A DNA stretch of 64,000 bases. Source: Kordia aestuariivivens. Lineage in GTDB: Bacteria > Bacteroidota > Bacteroidia > Flavobacteriales > Flavobacteriaceae. The stretch spans positions 496,001 through 560,000 of the forward strand of contig NZ_JACGWS010000001.1 in assembly GCF_014397005.1 (NCBI RefSeq). Reading direction: 5' to 3'. Below are positions 42,991 through 50,673 of this stretch, in pieces. The notes below the pieces were generated by a model, which was given only the letters and a program-made list of their open reading frames with translations, did no database searches and was not told the DNA's origin. Every line of letters starts with the position of its first letter. Within the stretch, counting starts at the first letter, position 1. A program made the translations under genes and the position numbers.

Positions 42991-43048
42991 GATAATAGAG
43001 TTTTAATTCAAAATATTTTTGAAGTAGAATTTATGTTAATAATTTAAA

Positions 43049-44221
43049 TTAAAGCGCTGTTTTAGTTCCATCGTGAAGTAATCGAAACATCACATCATTC
43101 TCAATTAACAAACCTTCCGATTGTGAATTTGGCCAACTCTTATTATAATCTTTTGGATGTTTTACATCAATTCCAATGATTTTTCCGTTGAAGAATGATT
43201 TCACTTTCGATTGCAAGGTATGTCCAACAACCACCGATTTTGCGTTGAATATTTCTAACTGCGAATCAATTTGTACTTGTGACAAATCTTCTCTAAAATA
43301 ACCGCGATACCACGAAATTCCTTTGCGTGTGGAAGTGATCAATTGTGCTGTCGTTTTTTGAGGTTTTGGAAAATACGCTGTATAATAATGATTGCGCGAA
43401 ATCGTATTTATTTCTTCCAAACTTAAACCTAATTCAGCAACTTCAGGATGAATGCCGCCATGGACAAAAATATGTCCGTTGATTTTTTCAATGGCGTTTT
43501 TGCTCGCTAACCATTTCCCTAAAAATGATTCCTGACTGTACAAATCGTGTTGTTGTTTGCCTAAAATTGCCGAAACGCCTAAATACTTTTGAGAAGCCGC
43601 GCCAAACTTTGCTTGCATGTTTTTCAATTCGTGATTCCCGATGATAAAATGAACCAATCCACCGTGGTTTTTCGCTTCCTGTTCCAGTTTATAAACAAAC
43701 CATAAAACTTGCGTGGTAGAAAATCCACGATCGACAAAATCGCCCACCAACACCAAATGCCCTTTTCCGAATGTCCAATTCAAATCTGTGTCAATCACTT
43801 GGTGTTGCATCAAGAAATCGCGAAAGGTTTTATAACCACTTTCAATGTCTGAAATCGCCAAAATTGGATTGCCGTCGTTGTAAACAGTTTGTGGTGTTTC
43901 AAGTGTTGCATCAATCGTAAAATCGAACGTAGTATCTTCTAACGGAAAATAACAACTGCCCGGAATTGCTTCATTCAAGGCATAACTTTTAGTTGCTGTG
44001 TAAAAACCATCTTTTTTATTTCCTCTGAGATACTTCACGCTAAGTGTACTATCATTTTCATAAAATACATACGGACCTTCTTTGTCAAGATTCATGCGCG
44101 AAGGATGATCGCCATAGTGAAGTGACGCGCCGTGATACAACCCGAACGCAATCGCGCTCAGCGCTAAAAATAAAATGGTTACTGTGATATGTTTTACATA
44201 TCGTGCTATTCGTTTTTTCAT
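43049..44221 (-). CDS. Calcineurin-like metallophosphoesterase, membrane-anchored
   Basis: This 390-residue protein starts at ATG 44221 with a membrane anchor or signal (about 8-28). The frame reaches 44272, but a promoter overlaps that part. The PPP-type phosphatase motifs are present but with a deviant first one: AISDIESGYKTF (usual GDxHG), LVGDFVDRG (about 163), FIIGNHELKN (about 204), HIFVHGGIHPEV (about 257) and VVGHTLQ (about 335). It resembles the Shewanella-like phosphatases, whose role is mostly unknown. Probably periplasmic-facing. Confidence 0.85.
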   Translation of the reverse strand: MKKRIARYVKHITVTILFLALSAIAFGLYHGASLHYGDHPSRMNLDKEGPYVFYENDSTLSVKYLRGNKKDGFYTATKSYALNEAIPGSCYFPLEDTTFDFTIDATLETPQTVYNDGNPILAISDIESGYKTFRDFLMQHQVIDTDLNWTFGKGHLVLVGDFVDRGFSTTQVLWFVYKLEQEAKNHGGLVHFIIGNHELKNMQAKFGAASQKYLGVSAILGKQQHDLYSQESFLGKWLASKNAIEKINGHIFVHGGIHPEVAELGLSLEEINTISRNHYYTAYFPKPQKTTAQLITSTRKGISWYRGYFREDLSQVQIDSQLEIFNAKSVVVGHTLQSKVKSFFNGKIIGIDVKHPKDYNKSWPNSQSEGLLIENDVMFRLLHDGTKTAL

Positions 44222-44245
44222 GATGATGGATTTAAAATGTTTCCA

Positions 44246-44274
44246 CAAACTTATTTGGGAAACACTTCTCACAA
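44246..44274 (-). promoter_or_regulatory. Promoter for the metallophosphoesterase gene
   Basis: On the minus strand: TTG (44274-44272), 18 bp, TAAGTTTG (44253-44246). The predicted transcription start near 44241 supports ATG 44221 over the upstream start. Confidence 0.55.
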
Positions 44275-44393
44275 AAGGATTTGGGTTGAACAGTTCCTCA
44301 AAAGTGACACAAACTATTTTTGTGTTGTTGAAATGATTTCATCACAGATTTTGGTCAAAAGAACCTCAATATTAGGTCGTTTATCAACTTCTT

Positions 44394-44423
44394 TTGTCAG
44401 CGAATCGTTTTCGGTTACATTTG
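44394..44423 (+). promoter_or_regulatory. Promoter for the LytS-like kinase, apparently leaderless
   Basis: TTG (44394-44396), 19 bp, TACATTTG (44416-44423): full consensus. The box ends 4 bp before the ATG at 44428, so transcription should begin at or next to the start codon. Confidence 0.55.
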
Positions 44424-44427
44424 TAAT

Positions 44428-45255
44428 ATGCTACTTAAAAAACACTATAAAAAAATAATATTCATCATTGGATCTTTGATATTATTATATCCGTTAGTCA
44501 TCTCTATTTATGAAATAATTACGACGGACAAAGACTCGGTGGTTTTCTTAGAAAATTATCATCCTCTAATTAGTTTAGGGCTTTTTGACCTATACATCAT
44601 GTTATTTATGGCGATGTTAGCCTATGGATTATTTTGGTTGTTCATGCGAATTCGATCTATTTTGATGTTAAAAAAGGAACAGCAACAAATGGAATTGTCA
44701 CATTTGCAAAGTCAGGTAAATCCACATTTTTTCTTCAATATGTTGAATAATTTATACGGTTTGGTCGATAAGGATTCAAAGAAAGCACAAGCGTTGATTT
44801 TGAAACTGTCCGACATGATGCGCTACAGTATTTACGATGGACAAAAAAGCAGCGTGACCATTGCAGAAGAAGTTGAATATCTGAAGAATTATATTGAATT
44901 ACACAAAATGCGCTATCACAAAGAAATAGCGATTCAATTCAATACAGACATTCAAGATGAAACAGCGAAAGTAATGCCGTTGTTGTTTATAATTTTGTTG
45001 GAAAATGCTTTTAAGCACGGCGTGGAAAACCTGCATGAACATGCTTTTGTAAATGTAAATTTGATTGCGAATCAGAAGGAAATTCACTTTACGGTGGAGA
45101 ACAATTTTGATGCAGAAGCAATTACGGACGAAACAGGAATTGGGTTGAAAAACCTCAAAAGGCGACTCGAATTGGTCTATCCAAAAAAACATTCTGTATC
45201 TTTTACGAGCGAAAACCAAGTATACAAATCGCAACTAACTATTCAAGGTTCATGA
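44428..45255 (+). CDS. LytS-like sensor histidine kinase
   Basis: This 275-residue protein has two membrane helices (about 9-29 and 47-72) with little between them, so it senses through the membrane or short loops. The His_kinase domain has its phospho-acceptor in LQSQVNPHFFFNMLNNLYGL (about 94), then PLLFIILLENAFKHGVENL (N-box) and DETGIGLKNLKRRLEL (G-box). It pairs with the LytTR regulator 232 bp downstream, although a REP-like inverted repeat lies between them. The promoter reaches the start codon, so the mRNA may be leaderless. It is shorter than the kinase at 22011. Confidence 0.9.
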   Translation: MLLKKHYKKIIFIIGSLILLYPLVISIYEIITTDKDSVVFLENYHPLISLGLFDLYIMLFMAMLAYGLFWLFMRIRSILMLKKEQQQMELSHLQSQVNPHFFFNMLNNLYGLVDKDSKKAQALILKLSDMMRYSIYDGQKSSVTIAEEVEYLKNYIELHKMRYHKEIAIQFNTDIQDETAKVMPLLFIILLENAFKHGVENLHEHAFVNVNLIANQKEIHFTVENNFDAEAITDETGIGLKNLKRRLELVYPKKHSVSFTSENQVYKSQLTIQGS

Positions 45256-45309
45256 TTAGTTATGTAAGATCAGTTTGATATAAAATCTTAGCTTAATGTA
45301 AATGTCAAA

Positions 45310-45370
45310 TCGAGCGCAGTCGAGATTTAATAGAAACGATAGCGTACTTTAGCTTCTCGACTGCGCTCGA
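45310..45370. repeat. TCGAGCGCAGTCGAGA inverted-repeat pair
   Basis: TCGAGCGCAGTCGAGA (45310-45325) and its exact inverse TCTCGACTGCGCTCGA (45355-45370) flank 29 bp. The outer context is GTCAAA on the left and GTGACA on the right. It lies between a kinase and its regulator gene. Confidence 0.8.
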
Positions 45371-45487
45371 AGTGACAAGAATTGATTTTAATAAACGCTA
45401 TTATTTTAGTATCGAAATTCTTATGTAGAACTAACATTATTTAACAAGGCAGTTTCACAATCTATTCAAAATTTTAATTAAAGAAAT

Positions 45488-46192
45488 ATGGCGAACATAA
45501 GCTATTTAATTATTGACGACGAACACATTGCGCACGATATCATAAAAGGATATTGTGATTTGTTGCCGAATATGGAATTGAAAAAGCATTGTTACAACGC
45601 ACTTGAAGCGATGGAATATTTAAACGAACATTCCGTAGACTTAATTTTCCTCGACTTAAACATGCCAAAACTCAAAGGATTCGATTTTCTAAAAACCTTG
45701 GTTTCGCCACCAAAAGTAATTGTCACAACGGCGTATCAAGAATATGCCTTGGAAGGTTACGAATTGAACATTTCCGATTACTTACTCAAACCATTTTCCT
45801 TTGAACGTTTTCTAAAAGCAATCAACAAAACCGTGAGTGTTTCATCGCAAGTGAAATCTACTGTAGTGGAAAAAAGGAGTGAAGCGTCACAAAGTATCTT
45901 CTTAAGAGCGCAAAGCAAATACGTACAGGTGTTCATGAACACCATTCATTATGTGGAAGCTTCTGGGAACTATACCAAAGTCGTCACAGCAACGGAAACC
46001 ATTACCATTCGTGAAAAGCTTTCAGACATTATATCACAATTGCCAAGCGAAGATTTTCTGCAAGTACACAAATCGTTTGCCGTTGCCAAAAAGCACATCA
46101 ACAGTATTGAAGGCAATCGAATTATGATTGGTGAACATATAATTCCTATTGGGAAAATGTATAAGGTGAATGTGAATGGGTTGGTAAGGTGA
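45488..46192 (+). CDS. LytTR-type response regulator
   Basis: This 234-residue protein has a receiver domain (about 4-120) with acidic pair DDEH (about 10), phospho-Asp in LIFLDLNMPKL (about 55), Thr in VTTAYQ and Lys in LLKPFSFERFL (about 106). The LytTR DNA-binding domain (about 135-234) contains HYVEASGNYTKVV and FLQVHKSFAVAKKHI. It is the partner of the kinase at 44428. Its last 90 bp are duplicated in decayed form at 46814-46903, on the far side of a toxin-antitoxin module. Confidence 0.92.
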   Translation: MANISYLIIDDEHIAHDIIKGYCDLLPNMELKKHCYNALEAMEYLNEHSVDLIFLDLNMPKLKGFDFLKTLVSPPKVIVTTAYQEYALEGYELNISDYLLKPFSFERFLKAINKTVSVSSQVKSTVVEKRSEASQSIFLRAQSKYVQVFMNTIHYVEASGNYTKVVTATETITIREKLSDIISQLPSEDFLQVHKSFAVAKKHINSIEGNRIMIGEHIIPIGKMYKVNVNGLVR

Positions 46193-46207
46193 GATTATTG
46201 AAAAACA

Positions 46208-46522
46208 TTACTTGTTGTGCTGTAATATTTTCAAAAGCTTTTTTGGATCTTGTCGATTGTCCCAAAAAGCAGTAATTATGATTTGTTTATCTGTAACTTT
46301 ATAAAAAATACTAAAATTTCCTAAGGAAGCAACTCGTATGTCTTTAAAATCAGTTGCTTTAGAAATAAACGGTTCTTTTGCAATTTGATGGTTTCTTTCT
46401 GAAACTAACTTTACAAGTTTTTTTGAATAGTTGCTAGACTTGTTTCTTTTAGCCCAGTATTCTAAAATCCCGACAAATTGAAGGTCTGCTGTTCTTGTCC
46501 AAACTACTGTTCGTTTAGCCAT
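46208..46522 (-). CDS. RelE/ParE-family toxin
   Basis: This 104-residue protein has the RelE/ParE fold: WTRTADLQFVGILEYWAKRN (about 8-27), then ISKATDFKDIRVASLGNFSIFYKV (about 55-78) and IITAFWDNRQDPKKL. This branch likely acts as a ParE-type gyrase poison or a RelE-type ribosome-dependent RNase; the sequence alone does not decide. Its start overlaps the antitoxin end by 19 bp, the classic toxin-after-antitoxin arrangement. A duplicated LytTR tail flanks the pair. Confidence 0.85.
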   Translation of the reverse strand: MAKRTVVWTRTADLQFVGILEYWAKRNKSSNYSKKLVKLVSERNHQIAKEPFISKATDFKDIRVASLGNFSIFYKVTDKQIIITAFWDNRQDPKKLLKILQHNK

Positions 46523-46746
46523 TGAAGATTTCGTTTATCCATAGCTTCTTGAGAAATAAGCTTTCCGTTCTTTATATCTTCCTCACTCATTTCAAGCATT
46601 ATTTTTTGTTCGTTCGTCAATTCTACTATTTTTGATTCAGCTGCACTTGAAGAAACTAGTGTGTCAAGTGCTTCTAAAAATCCTTTGTTTTTAATTGAAA
46701 GGATTTTATCGATCAGCTCATTTCGTATTTTATCAATTGTTGCCAT
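46504..46746 (-). CDS. Antitoxin of a RelE/ParE module
   Basis: This 80-residue protein is encoded directly before the toxin with a 19-bp overlap. It is mostly helical and acidic in the middle, with KIVELTNEQKIMLEMSEEDIKNG (about 37-59), and ends AMDKRNLQWLNEQ, the type of C-terminal helix that clamps a RelE/ParE toxin. The N-terminal DKIRNELIDKILSIKNKGFLE helices likely dimerise; no clear HTH or ribbon-helix-helix is seen. The family is not named with certainty, but context makes the role likely. Confidence 0.75.
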   Translation of the reverse strand: MATIDKIRNELIDKILSIKNKGFLEALDTLVSSSAAESKIVELTNEQKIMLEMSEEDIKNGKLISQEAMDKRNLQWLNEQ

Positions 46747-46813
46747 TTCTACGTTGTTATTGTATATATTAAATATGCGAAATTCAATTGAGTTTTCCTA
46801 ATATGGTAGAAAA

Positions 46814-46903
46814 TATTAACAGTATTGAAGGCAACCGAATTATGATGCTATAATTCCTATCGGGAAAATGTATAAGATGAATGTGAATTTGTTGTTGAAG
46901 TGA
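46814..46903 (+). pseudogene. Decayed copy of the LytTR regulator 3' end
   Basis: About 85 bp from 46818 match the last part of the LytTR gene at 46100-46192 (for example AACAGTATTGAAGGCAA at 46818 and GGGAAAATGTATAAG near 46862). There are several substitutions and a 7-bp deletion that brings an early stop. It ends TGA at 46901-46903, in the same orientation as the parent. The toxin-antitoxin genes lie between parent and copy. Confidence 0.75.
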
Positions 46904-46907
46904 TTTT

Positions 46908-47540
46908 TTATTTCAAAATTGGAATAAGTTCGTTAAAATTTGAAATGCAATAGTTCGCATAGTCTGATTTTTCTTGACCAAACTTAGCTACTTGTACTGT
47001 ATGTAACCCAAGTTCAAAACCCGCTTTTAATTCTGAATTCGGATTGTCTCCAATAATATAAACTAATTGTGGTTCAATTTTCCTCTCTAAAAGAATACTC
47101 TGAAAGATTCCTTTCTTAAAAACTCTTTCAGAACTAAGAATGTTATCAATATAAACTTCACTGAACTTTTGTTTAATTCCTAAATAATGAATTTTAGCAT
47201 GTTGCAGTTTTGAAAATCCAGTAGTGACGAGTATTTTTTCTTGTTTTAAATTTTCAACCACACTAAAATCATCAAAGGTTCGTATGTTTAGTTTGTACTC
47301 ATGTTCATTGATAAAACGCGCAAATTCAGTATTTTGATGTTTGTCAAACTTATATTTCTCAGCTACAAAATCAAAAGGATATTTCCATAACTCAGGAATA
47401 ATTTGTGCAGTCAGTGCTGTTCCAAATTTATTGATAAGCAACGGTTCTAACTGATCAAAAATTGGTTTTACAGATTCTTTTTTTATGGATTTAGTCTCAA
47501 AAATAGTATCATCTAAATCGAAAATTAATAATTTATTCAT
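46908..47540 (-). CDS. HAD-superfamily phosphatase-like protein
   Basis: This 210-residue cytosolic hydrolase has motif I FDLDDTIFETK (residues 7-17), motif II LVTTGFSKLQHAK (about 104) and motif III/IV in VYIIGDNPNSELKAGFELGL (about 166-185). A helical cap lies between about 20 and 95. Substrate unknown; relatives act on phosphoglycolate or nucleotides. It starts at ATG 47540 and ends 5 bp after the decayed LytTR tail on the opposite strand. Confidence 0.85.
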   Translation of the reverse strand: MNKLLIFDLDDTIFETKSIKKESVKPIFDQLEPLLINKFGTALTAQIIPELWKYPFDFVAEKYKFDKHQNTEFARFINEHEYKLNIRTFDDFSVVENLKQEKILVTTGFSKLQHAKIHYLGIKQKFSEVYIDNILSSERVFKKGIFQSILLERKIEPQLVYIIGDNPNSELKAGFELGLHTVQVAKFGQEKSDYANYCISNFNELIPILK

Positions 47541-47649
47541 TGGATTTGGAATGATTCGTGTCGGGAAATTAACGATTACTTTTTATCATAGTACTAAGTT
47601 AATTAAATTAGCCACTTCTTTATTAAGTGCTGTATTTTTAAATCTCTAA

Positions 47650-48504
47650 CTACAAACGCTCTTTCACACCTTTTCTCCAAAAATAGATTCCAAAGACCAA
47701 TGTTACAATCGCAAACATAATCCCATTCTCACCAAGCCAATGCTCGGTTTCTTCAAACGTTCTAGTCAACGGAGGAAATATTTTCTGAACATACACATTA
47801 CTTACTGAGTGGAAGATTACTCCAGGCCATAAACTCTTAGATTTAAAAGCAAAGTAGGTCATAATAAATGACATCGAAATTACAAAAACAAAAAAAGTTA
47901 TAAATTCCAAAGTGACATTTTCACTGTAATATACTAATATTGGCCAATGCCAGAGTGCCCAGATAAATCCAACAAAAAAGGAAACACCTGTAAAAGATAG
48001 CACCTTTCTTGATTCATAGATTAAAAAACCTCGCCACCCTATTTCTTCTCCTAAAACCGTTGCCATTGCCCTTATAACGCCTACAGTTCCTAGCAAAATA
48101 ACACCTATAATTATGACAAATGTTGGTTTTAATGTTCCAATTCCAACTAATCCAAGTTCTGTAGCCCATTCCATAATGTTCTCTTCATTCGACAATCCTC
48201 CTAATCCAAAAATCCAGATGAGTACATAGGTAATCAAAACATACAAAGCAGGAATGAAATAAGACCATCGAATATATTTCCAATGTCCCCAATTCCAATT
48301 CAGAGAAGAAATAGTGCGTCCTCTCAATTTTAACGTGATGATTGCTGCTATTGCCGGACACCACATAAGCGCACCGACATAAATTCGTGAAGGATACAAA
48401 TTAACGATTGCGTAATGAAACACAGCACTAATCACTGTGACAATCGCTAAGAAGATAAAAATGGTGTTCCAAGCTTCTTTGTGTTCTGGAGTTTTTACAA
48501 ACAT
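47650..48504 (-). CDS. CPBP-family intramembrane metalloprotease
   Basis: This 284-residue protein has about eight hydrophobic segments. The CPBP (Rce1/Abi) signatures are visible: LGEEIGWRGFLIYESRK (motif 1, EExxxR, about residue 152), FIWALWHWPILVYY (motif 2, FxxxH, about 181) and GVIFHSVSNVY (motif 3, HxxxN, about 240). Such proteases process CAAX-like or bacteriocin-related proteins and are often found in immunity or signalling roles. No bacteriocin gene is adjacent here. It starts at ATG 48504 in a monocistronic setting. Confidence 0.92.
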   Translation of the reverse strand: MFVKTPEHKEAWNTIFIFLAIVTVISAVFHYAIVNLYPSRIYVGALMWCPAIAAIITLKLRGRTISSLNWNWGHWKYIRWSYFIPALYVLITYVLIWIFGLGGLSNEENIMEWATELGLVGIGTLKPTFVIIIGVILLGTVGVIRAMATVLGEEIGWRGFLIYESRKVLSFTGVSFFVGFIWALWHWPILVYYSENVTLEFITFFVFVISMSFIMTYFAFKSKSLWPGVIFHSVSNVYVQKIFPPLTRTFEETEHWLGENGIMFAIVTLVFGIYFWRKGVKERL

Positions 48505-48683
48505 GAATGTTCTTTTAGTTGGTTTTGAGTATAACGAATGGATAGTAACTTTGTTACATGATGTCTAACAGCGCTAACAAGTCTAGAAACCTAAACTGTC
48601 TAAAAACCTCATTTTAAAGAATCCGCAATAAAATCATAATTTTTATGTGTTTTATTGAATAATTCGCAACAAAAATACTCCCG

Positions 48684-48880
48684 AAACCTTCTCGCAGCAA
48701 TGCGACAAGCTTTCCAACGCATTTGAAACGTCCCTGCAGACGTGCGAGAAGCTTTCCGACGTATTTGAAACGTCCTCGCAGACCTGCAACTAGCTTTCCA
48801 ATGTGTTTGAAACGTTCCCGCAGTCGTGCGACAAGCTTTCCAACGCGTCGGAAACGTTCCTGCAGACCTGCAACAAGCTC
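48684..48880. repeat. 42-bp tandem repeat array
   Basis: Four full units (48702-48743, 48744-48785, 48786-48827, 48828-48869) and partial units at both ends share GCGACAAGCTTTCCAACGC, TTTGAAACGT and CTGCAGAC-type blocks. 42 bp equals 14 codons, so open frames appear on both strands; none is a convincing gene. The array fills the middle of a 542-bp gap (48505-49046). Confidence 0.8.
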
Positions 48881-49017
48881 CCTTTTACTAAAGAAATACA
48901 GCTGCAAGCTAATAACAAGCTTTTAAATACCTTTAAAATGTACGTTCAATCCTACTAAAAGATATAAAGTCTAGAAATCCAATTCTCTAAAAATCTAAGC
49001 AAGTCTAACAAAAAATG

Positions 49018-49025
49018 TATCTTTG
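49018..49025 (+). promoter_or_regulatory. -7 promoter box for the DUF1697 gene
   Basis: TATCTTTG lies 21 bp upstream of ATG 49047. It overlaps the alternative TTG at 49023, which argues against that start. Confidence 0.45.
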
Positions 49026-49046
49026 AAACGCACACAACCAACCAAC

Positions 49047-49571
49047 ATGATTTACATCGCCATCTTACGCGGAATTAACGTTTCAGGAAGTAAAAAACTG
49101 CCCATGGCGGAACTCCGTACGTTACTATCAACACTTGGTTTTACAGATGTACAAACCTATATTCAAAGTGGAAATGTAGTGTTCAAAGCAGCGAAACAAC
49201 ATCAAGAAAAATTAGGTAATCAAATCGCGGAAGCAATCAAAAAGCAATACGATTATGAAGTTCCTGTGTTGGTAAAAACAATTGACCAATGGAAAACGGC
49301 AATCGCTAACAATCCATTTGCGGAAGCAGACATTTCAAAACAAGGAATTACATTTTTAGCAACAATTCCCTCAGCAACAACGATTGAAATTGACAGCAAA
49401 GATGATCGTTTCGAAATCATCAATTCAGAAATCTATTTAGACTGTCCAGGCGGTTTTGGACGCACCAAACTCACCAACAATTTCTTTGAGCGTAAACTCA
49501 AAATACGAGCAACCACCAGAAACTGGAAAACGATTTACAAATTGTTAGATCTCGCGGAAGCGATGGAGTAA
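49047..49571 (+). CDS. DUF1697 family protein
   Basis: This 174-residue protein has the conserved opening IAILRGINVSGSKKLPMAELR (about 4-24, LRGINVGG-like), then GFTDVQTYIQSGNVVF (about 32-47), both typical of DUF1697. The family has no established activity, though the fold is ferredoxin-like. A longer frame begins with TTG at 49023 but a promoter box covers it. It is a stand-alone gene after the tandem repeat array. Confidence 0.9.
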   Translation: MIYIAILRGINVSGSKKLPMAELRTLLSTLGFTDVQTYIQSGNVVFKAAKQHQEKLGNQIAEAIKKQYDYEVPVLVKTIDQWKTAIANNPFAEADISKQGITFLATIPSATTIEIDSKDDRFEIINSEIYLDCPGGFGRTKLTNNFFERKLKIRATTRNWKTIYKLLDLAEAME

Positions 49572-49615
49572 ATAAATGTTAAATGCTAAATTTTAAATAT
49601 AATGAAGTTGTCACA

Positions 49616-49631
49616 TCGAGCGCAGTCGAGA
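49616..49631. repeat. Single arm of the TCGAGCGCAGTCGAGA repeat
   Basis: One full 16-bp arm is preceded by GTCACA, without an inverse partner nearby. It belongs to the same repeat family as 45310, 50065, 52238 and 58337. Confidence 0.7.
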
Positions 49632-49695
49632 TGCATCAAAACTTAATAGATTCTTGACTTTGCAATAACTGACAAAGTGTTTAATCAAAAAAACA

Positions 49696-50007
49696 ATGAA
49701 AACATACTATGTATATATCTTAAAATGTAAAGATGAATTATTTTATGTTGGAATGACAAACAATCTTGAAAGAAGAATAAATGAGCATCATGAAGGATTG
49801 AACAGAGAATGTTTTACATATAAAAGAAGACCTTTAGCATTAGTTTTTCAACAAGGATTCAATGAGGTTGAACAAGCAATCTATTTTGAAAAGAAAATTA
49901 AAAAATGGAGTAGTCAAAAGAAAGCAGCATTGATAGATGGAAACAACAATATGCTTCAAATATTATCAGAATGTAGAAATGCAACACATTTTAAATACAA
50001 AGAATAA
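49696..50007 (+). CDS. GIY-YIG nuclease-family protein
   Basis: This 103-residue protein is a bare GIY-YIG domain of the UPF0213 type: YYVYILKCKDELFYVGMTNNLERRINEH (residues 4-31, described in two pieces YYVYILKC and YVGMTNNLERRINEHHEG) has the Y-VY and YVG elements. Arg in LERRINEH and Glu in VEQAIYFEKKIKKW are the expected catalytic residues. Such small proteins may be repair-related or domesticated from mobile elements; their role is unknown. It is flanked on both sides by repeats with palindromic arms, which is notable for a nuclease gene but may be chance. Confidence 0.9.
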   Translation: MKTYYVYILKCKDELFYVGMTNNLERRINEHHEGLNRECFTYKRRPLALVFQQGFNEVEQAIYFEKKIKKWSSQKKAALIDGNNNMLQILSECRNATHFKYKE

Positions 50008-50064
50008 TAGTAAATTGCAGCTGCTGTCATATCGAGTATTAATAATGGAATCAAAATTGTCATA

Positions 50065-50115
50065 TCGAGCGCAGTCGAGATACATGTAATTTACAAGGTT
50101 CTCGACTGCGCTCGA
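50065..50115. repeat. TCGAGCGCAGTCGAGA inverted-repeat pair
   Basis: Arms at 50065-50080 and 50100-50115 are exact inverses around a 19-bp centre. It is flanked by GTCATA and CTGACA. It lies between the GIY-YIG and RidA genes. Confidence 0.8.
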
Positions 50116-50158
50116 ACTGACAAAGCTCAAGCACTATATTAGATTTGAATAATGCTCT

Positions 50159-50180
50159 GTGTAAACAAAATAACGAATAA
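50159..50180 (+). repeat. 22-bp repeat upstream of RidA, identical to 52385-52406
   Basis: GTGTAAACAAAATAACGAAT followed by AA occurs 101 bp upstream of the RidA ATG. The identical sequence is found at 52385-52406 before the SDR gene. Between 50185 and 50255 further short direct repeats (GAGCAAAGCGA) are seen. Confidence 0.6.
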
Positions 50181-50259
50181 ACAATAGGAGCAAAGCGACG
50201 TAACAAATCAACAAAAACTGAGCAAAGCGAAGTAACAAGCAACAAATAAACAAGGAGTA

Positions 50260-50664
50260 ATGCAAGAAAAAAAAGTAACACCAAGAGGCGCATATCCACA
50301 TACAAAACGCGTGGGCGACTTTATATTTGTATCAGGCACAAGTTCACGACGACCAGATAATACGATTGCTGGCGTGGATATCATTGACGAAATGGGCACG
50401 AAACACTTAAACATCGGTACGCAAACGCGCGAAGTCCTAAAAAACATTGAAAAGAACTTGCAAAGTATAGGCGCAAGTTTGGCTGATGTGGTGGATGTCA
50501 CTTCGTTTTTAGTCAACATGAATGACTTTGCTGGCTACAATAAAGCGTATGGCGAATTCTTCGACAAAGAAACAGGCCCAACACGAACGACGGTTGCGGT
50601 ACATCAATTGCCACATCCAGATTTGGTAGTGGAAATCAAAGTAATGGCATACCAAAAACAATAA
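50260..50664 (+). CDS. RidA-family protein, possibly 2-aminomuconate deaminase
   Basis: This 134-residue RidA/YjgF fold protein has [14 protein letters not shown] (about 20-33) and the active-site Arg in [23 protein letters not shown] (about 108-130), with the conserved Glu of VEIKV. Standard RidA clears reactive enamines. Cluster members in kynurenine pathways act as 2-aminomuconate deaminases, and the adjacent ALDH and nearby ACMSD-like genes favour that role here. It starts with ATG 50260 and the ALDH follows 9 bp after the stop, so they are co-transcribed. Confidence 0.9.
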   Translation: MQEKKVTPRGAYPHTKRVGDFIFVSGTSSRRPDNTIAGVDIIDEMGTKHLNIGTQTREVLKNIEKNLQSIGASLADVVDVTSFLVNMNDFAGYNKAYGEFFDKETGPTRTTVAVHQLPHPDLVVEIKVMAYQKQ

Positions 50665-50673
50665 AACGATACA

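Noticed and set aside
46504-48504. A defence island around the toxin-antitoxin and CPBP protease genes
   Set aside because: The genes are of unrelated kinds, in separate transcription units, and no other defence family is present.
48614-48907. 97-residue minus-strand and 67-residue plus-strand frames made of 14-residue repeats
   Set aside because: They come from the 42-bp tandem array, whose length keeps every frame in phase. There is no homology, no clear start signal and no consistent codon use on either strand.
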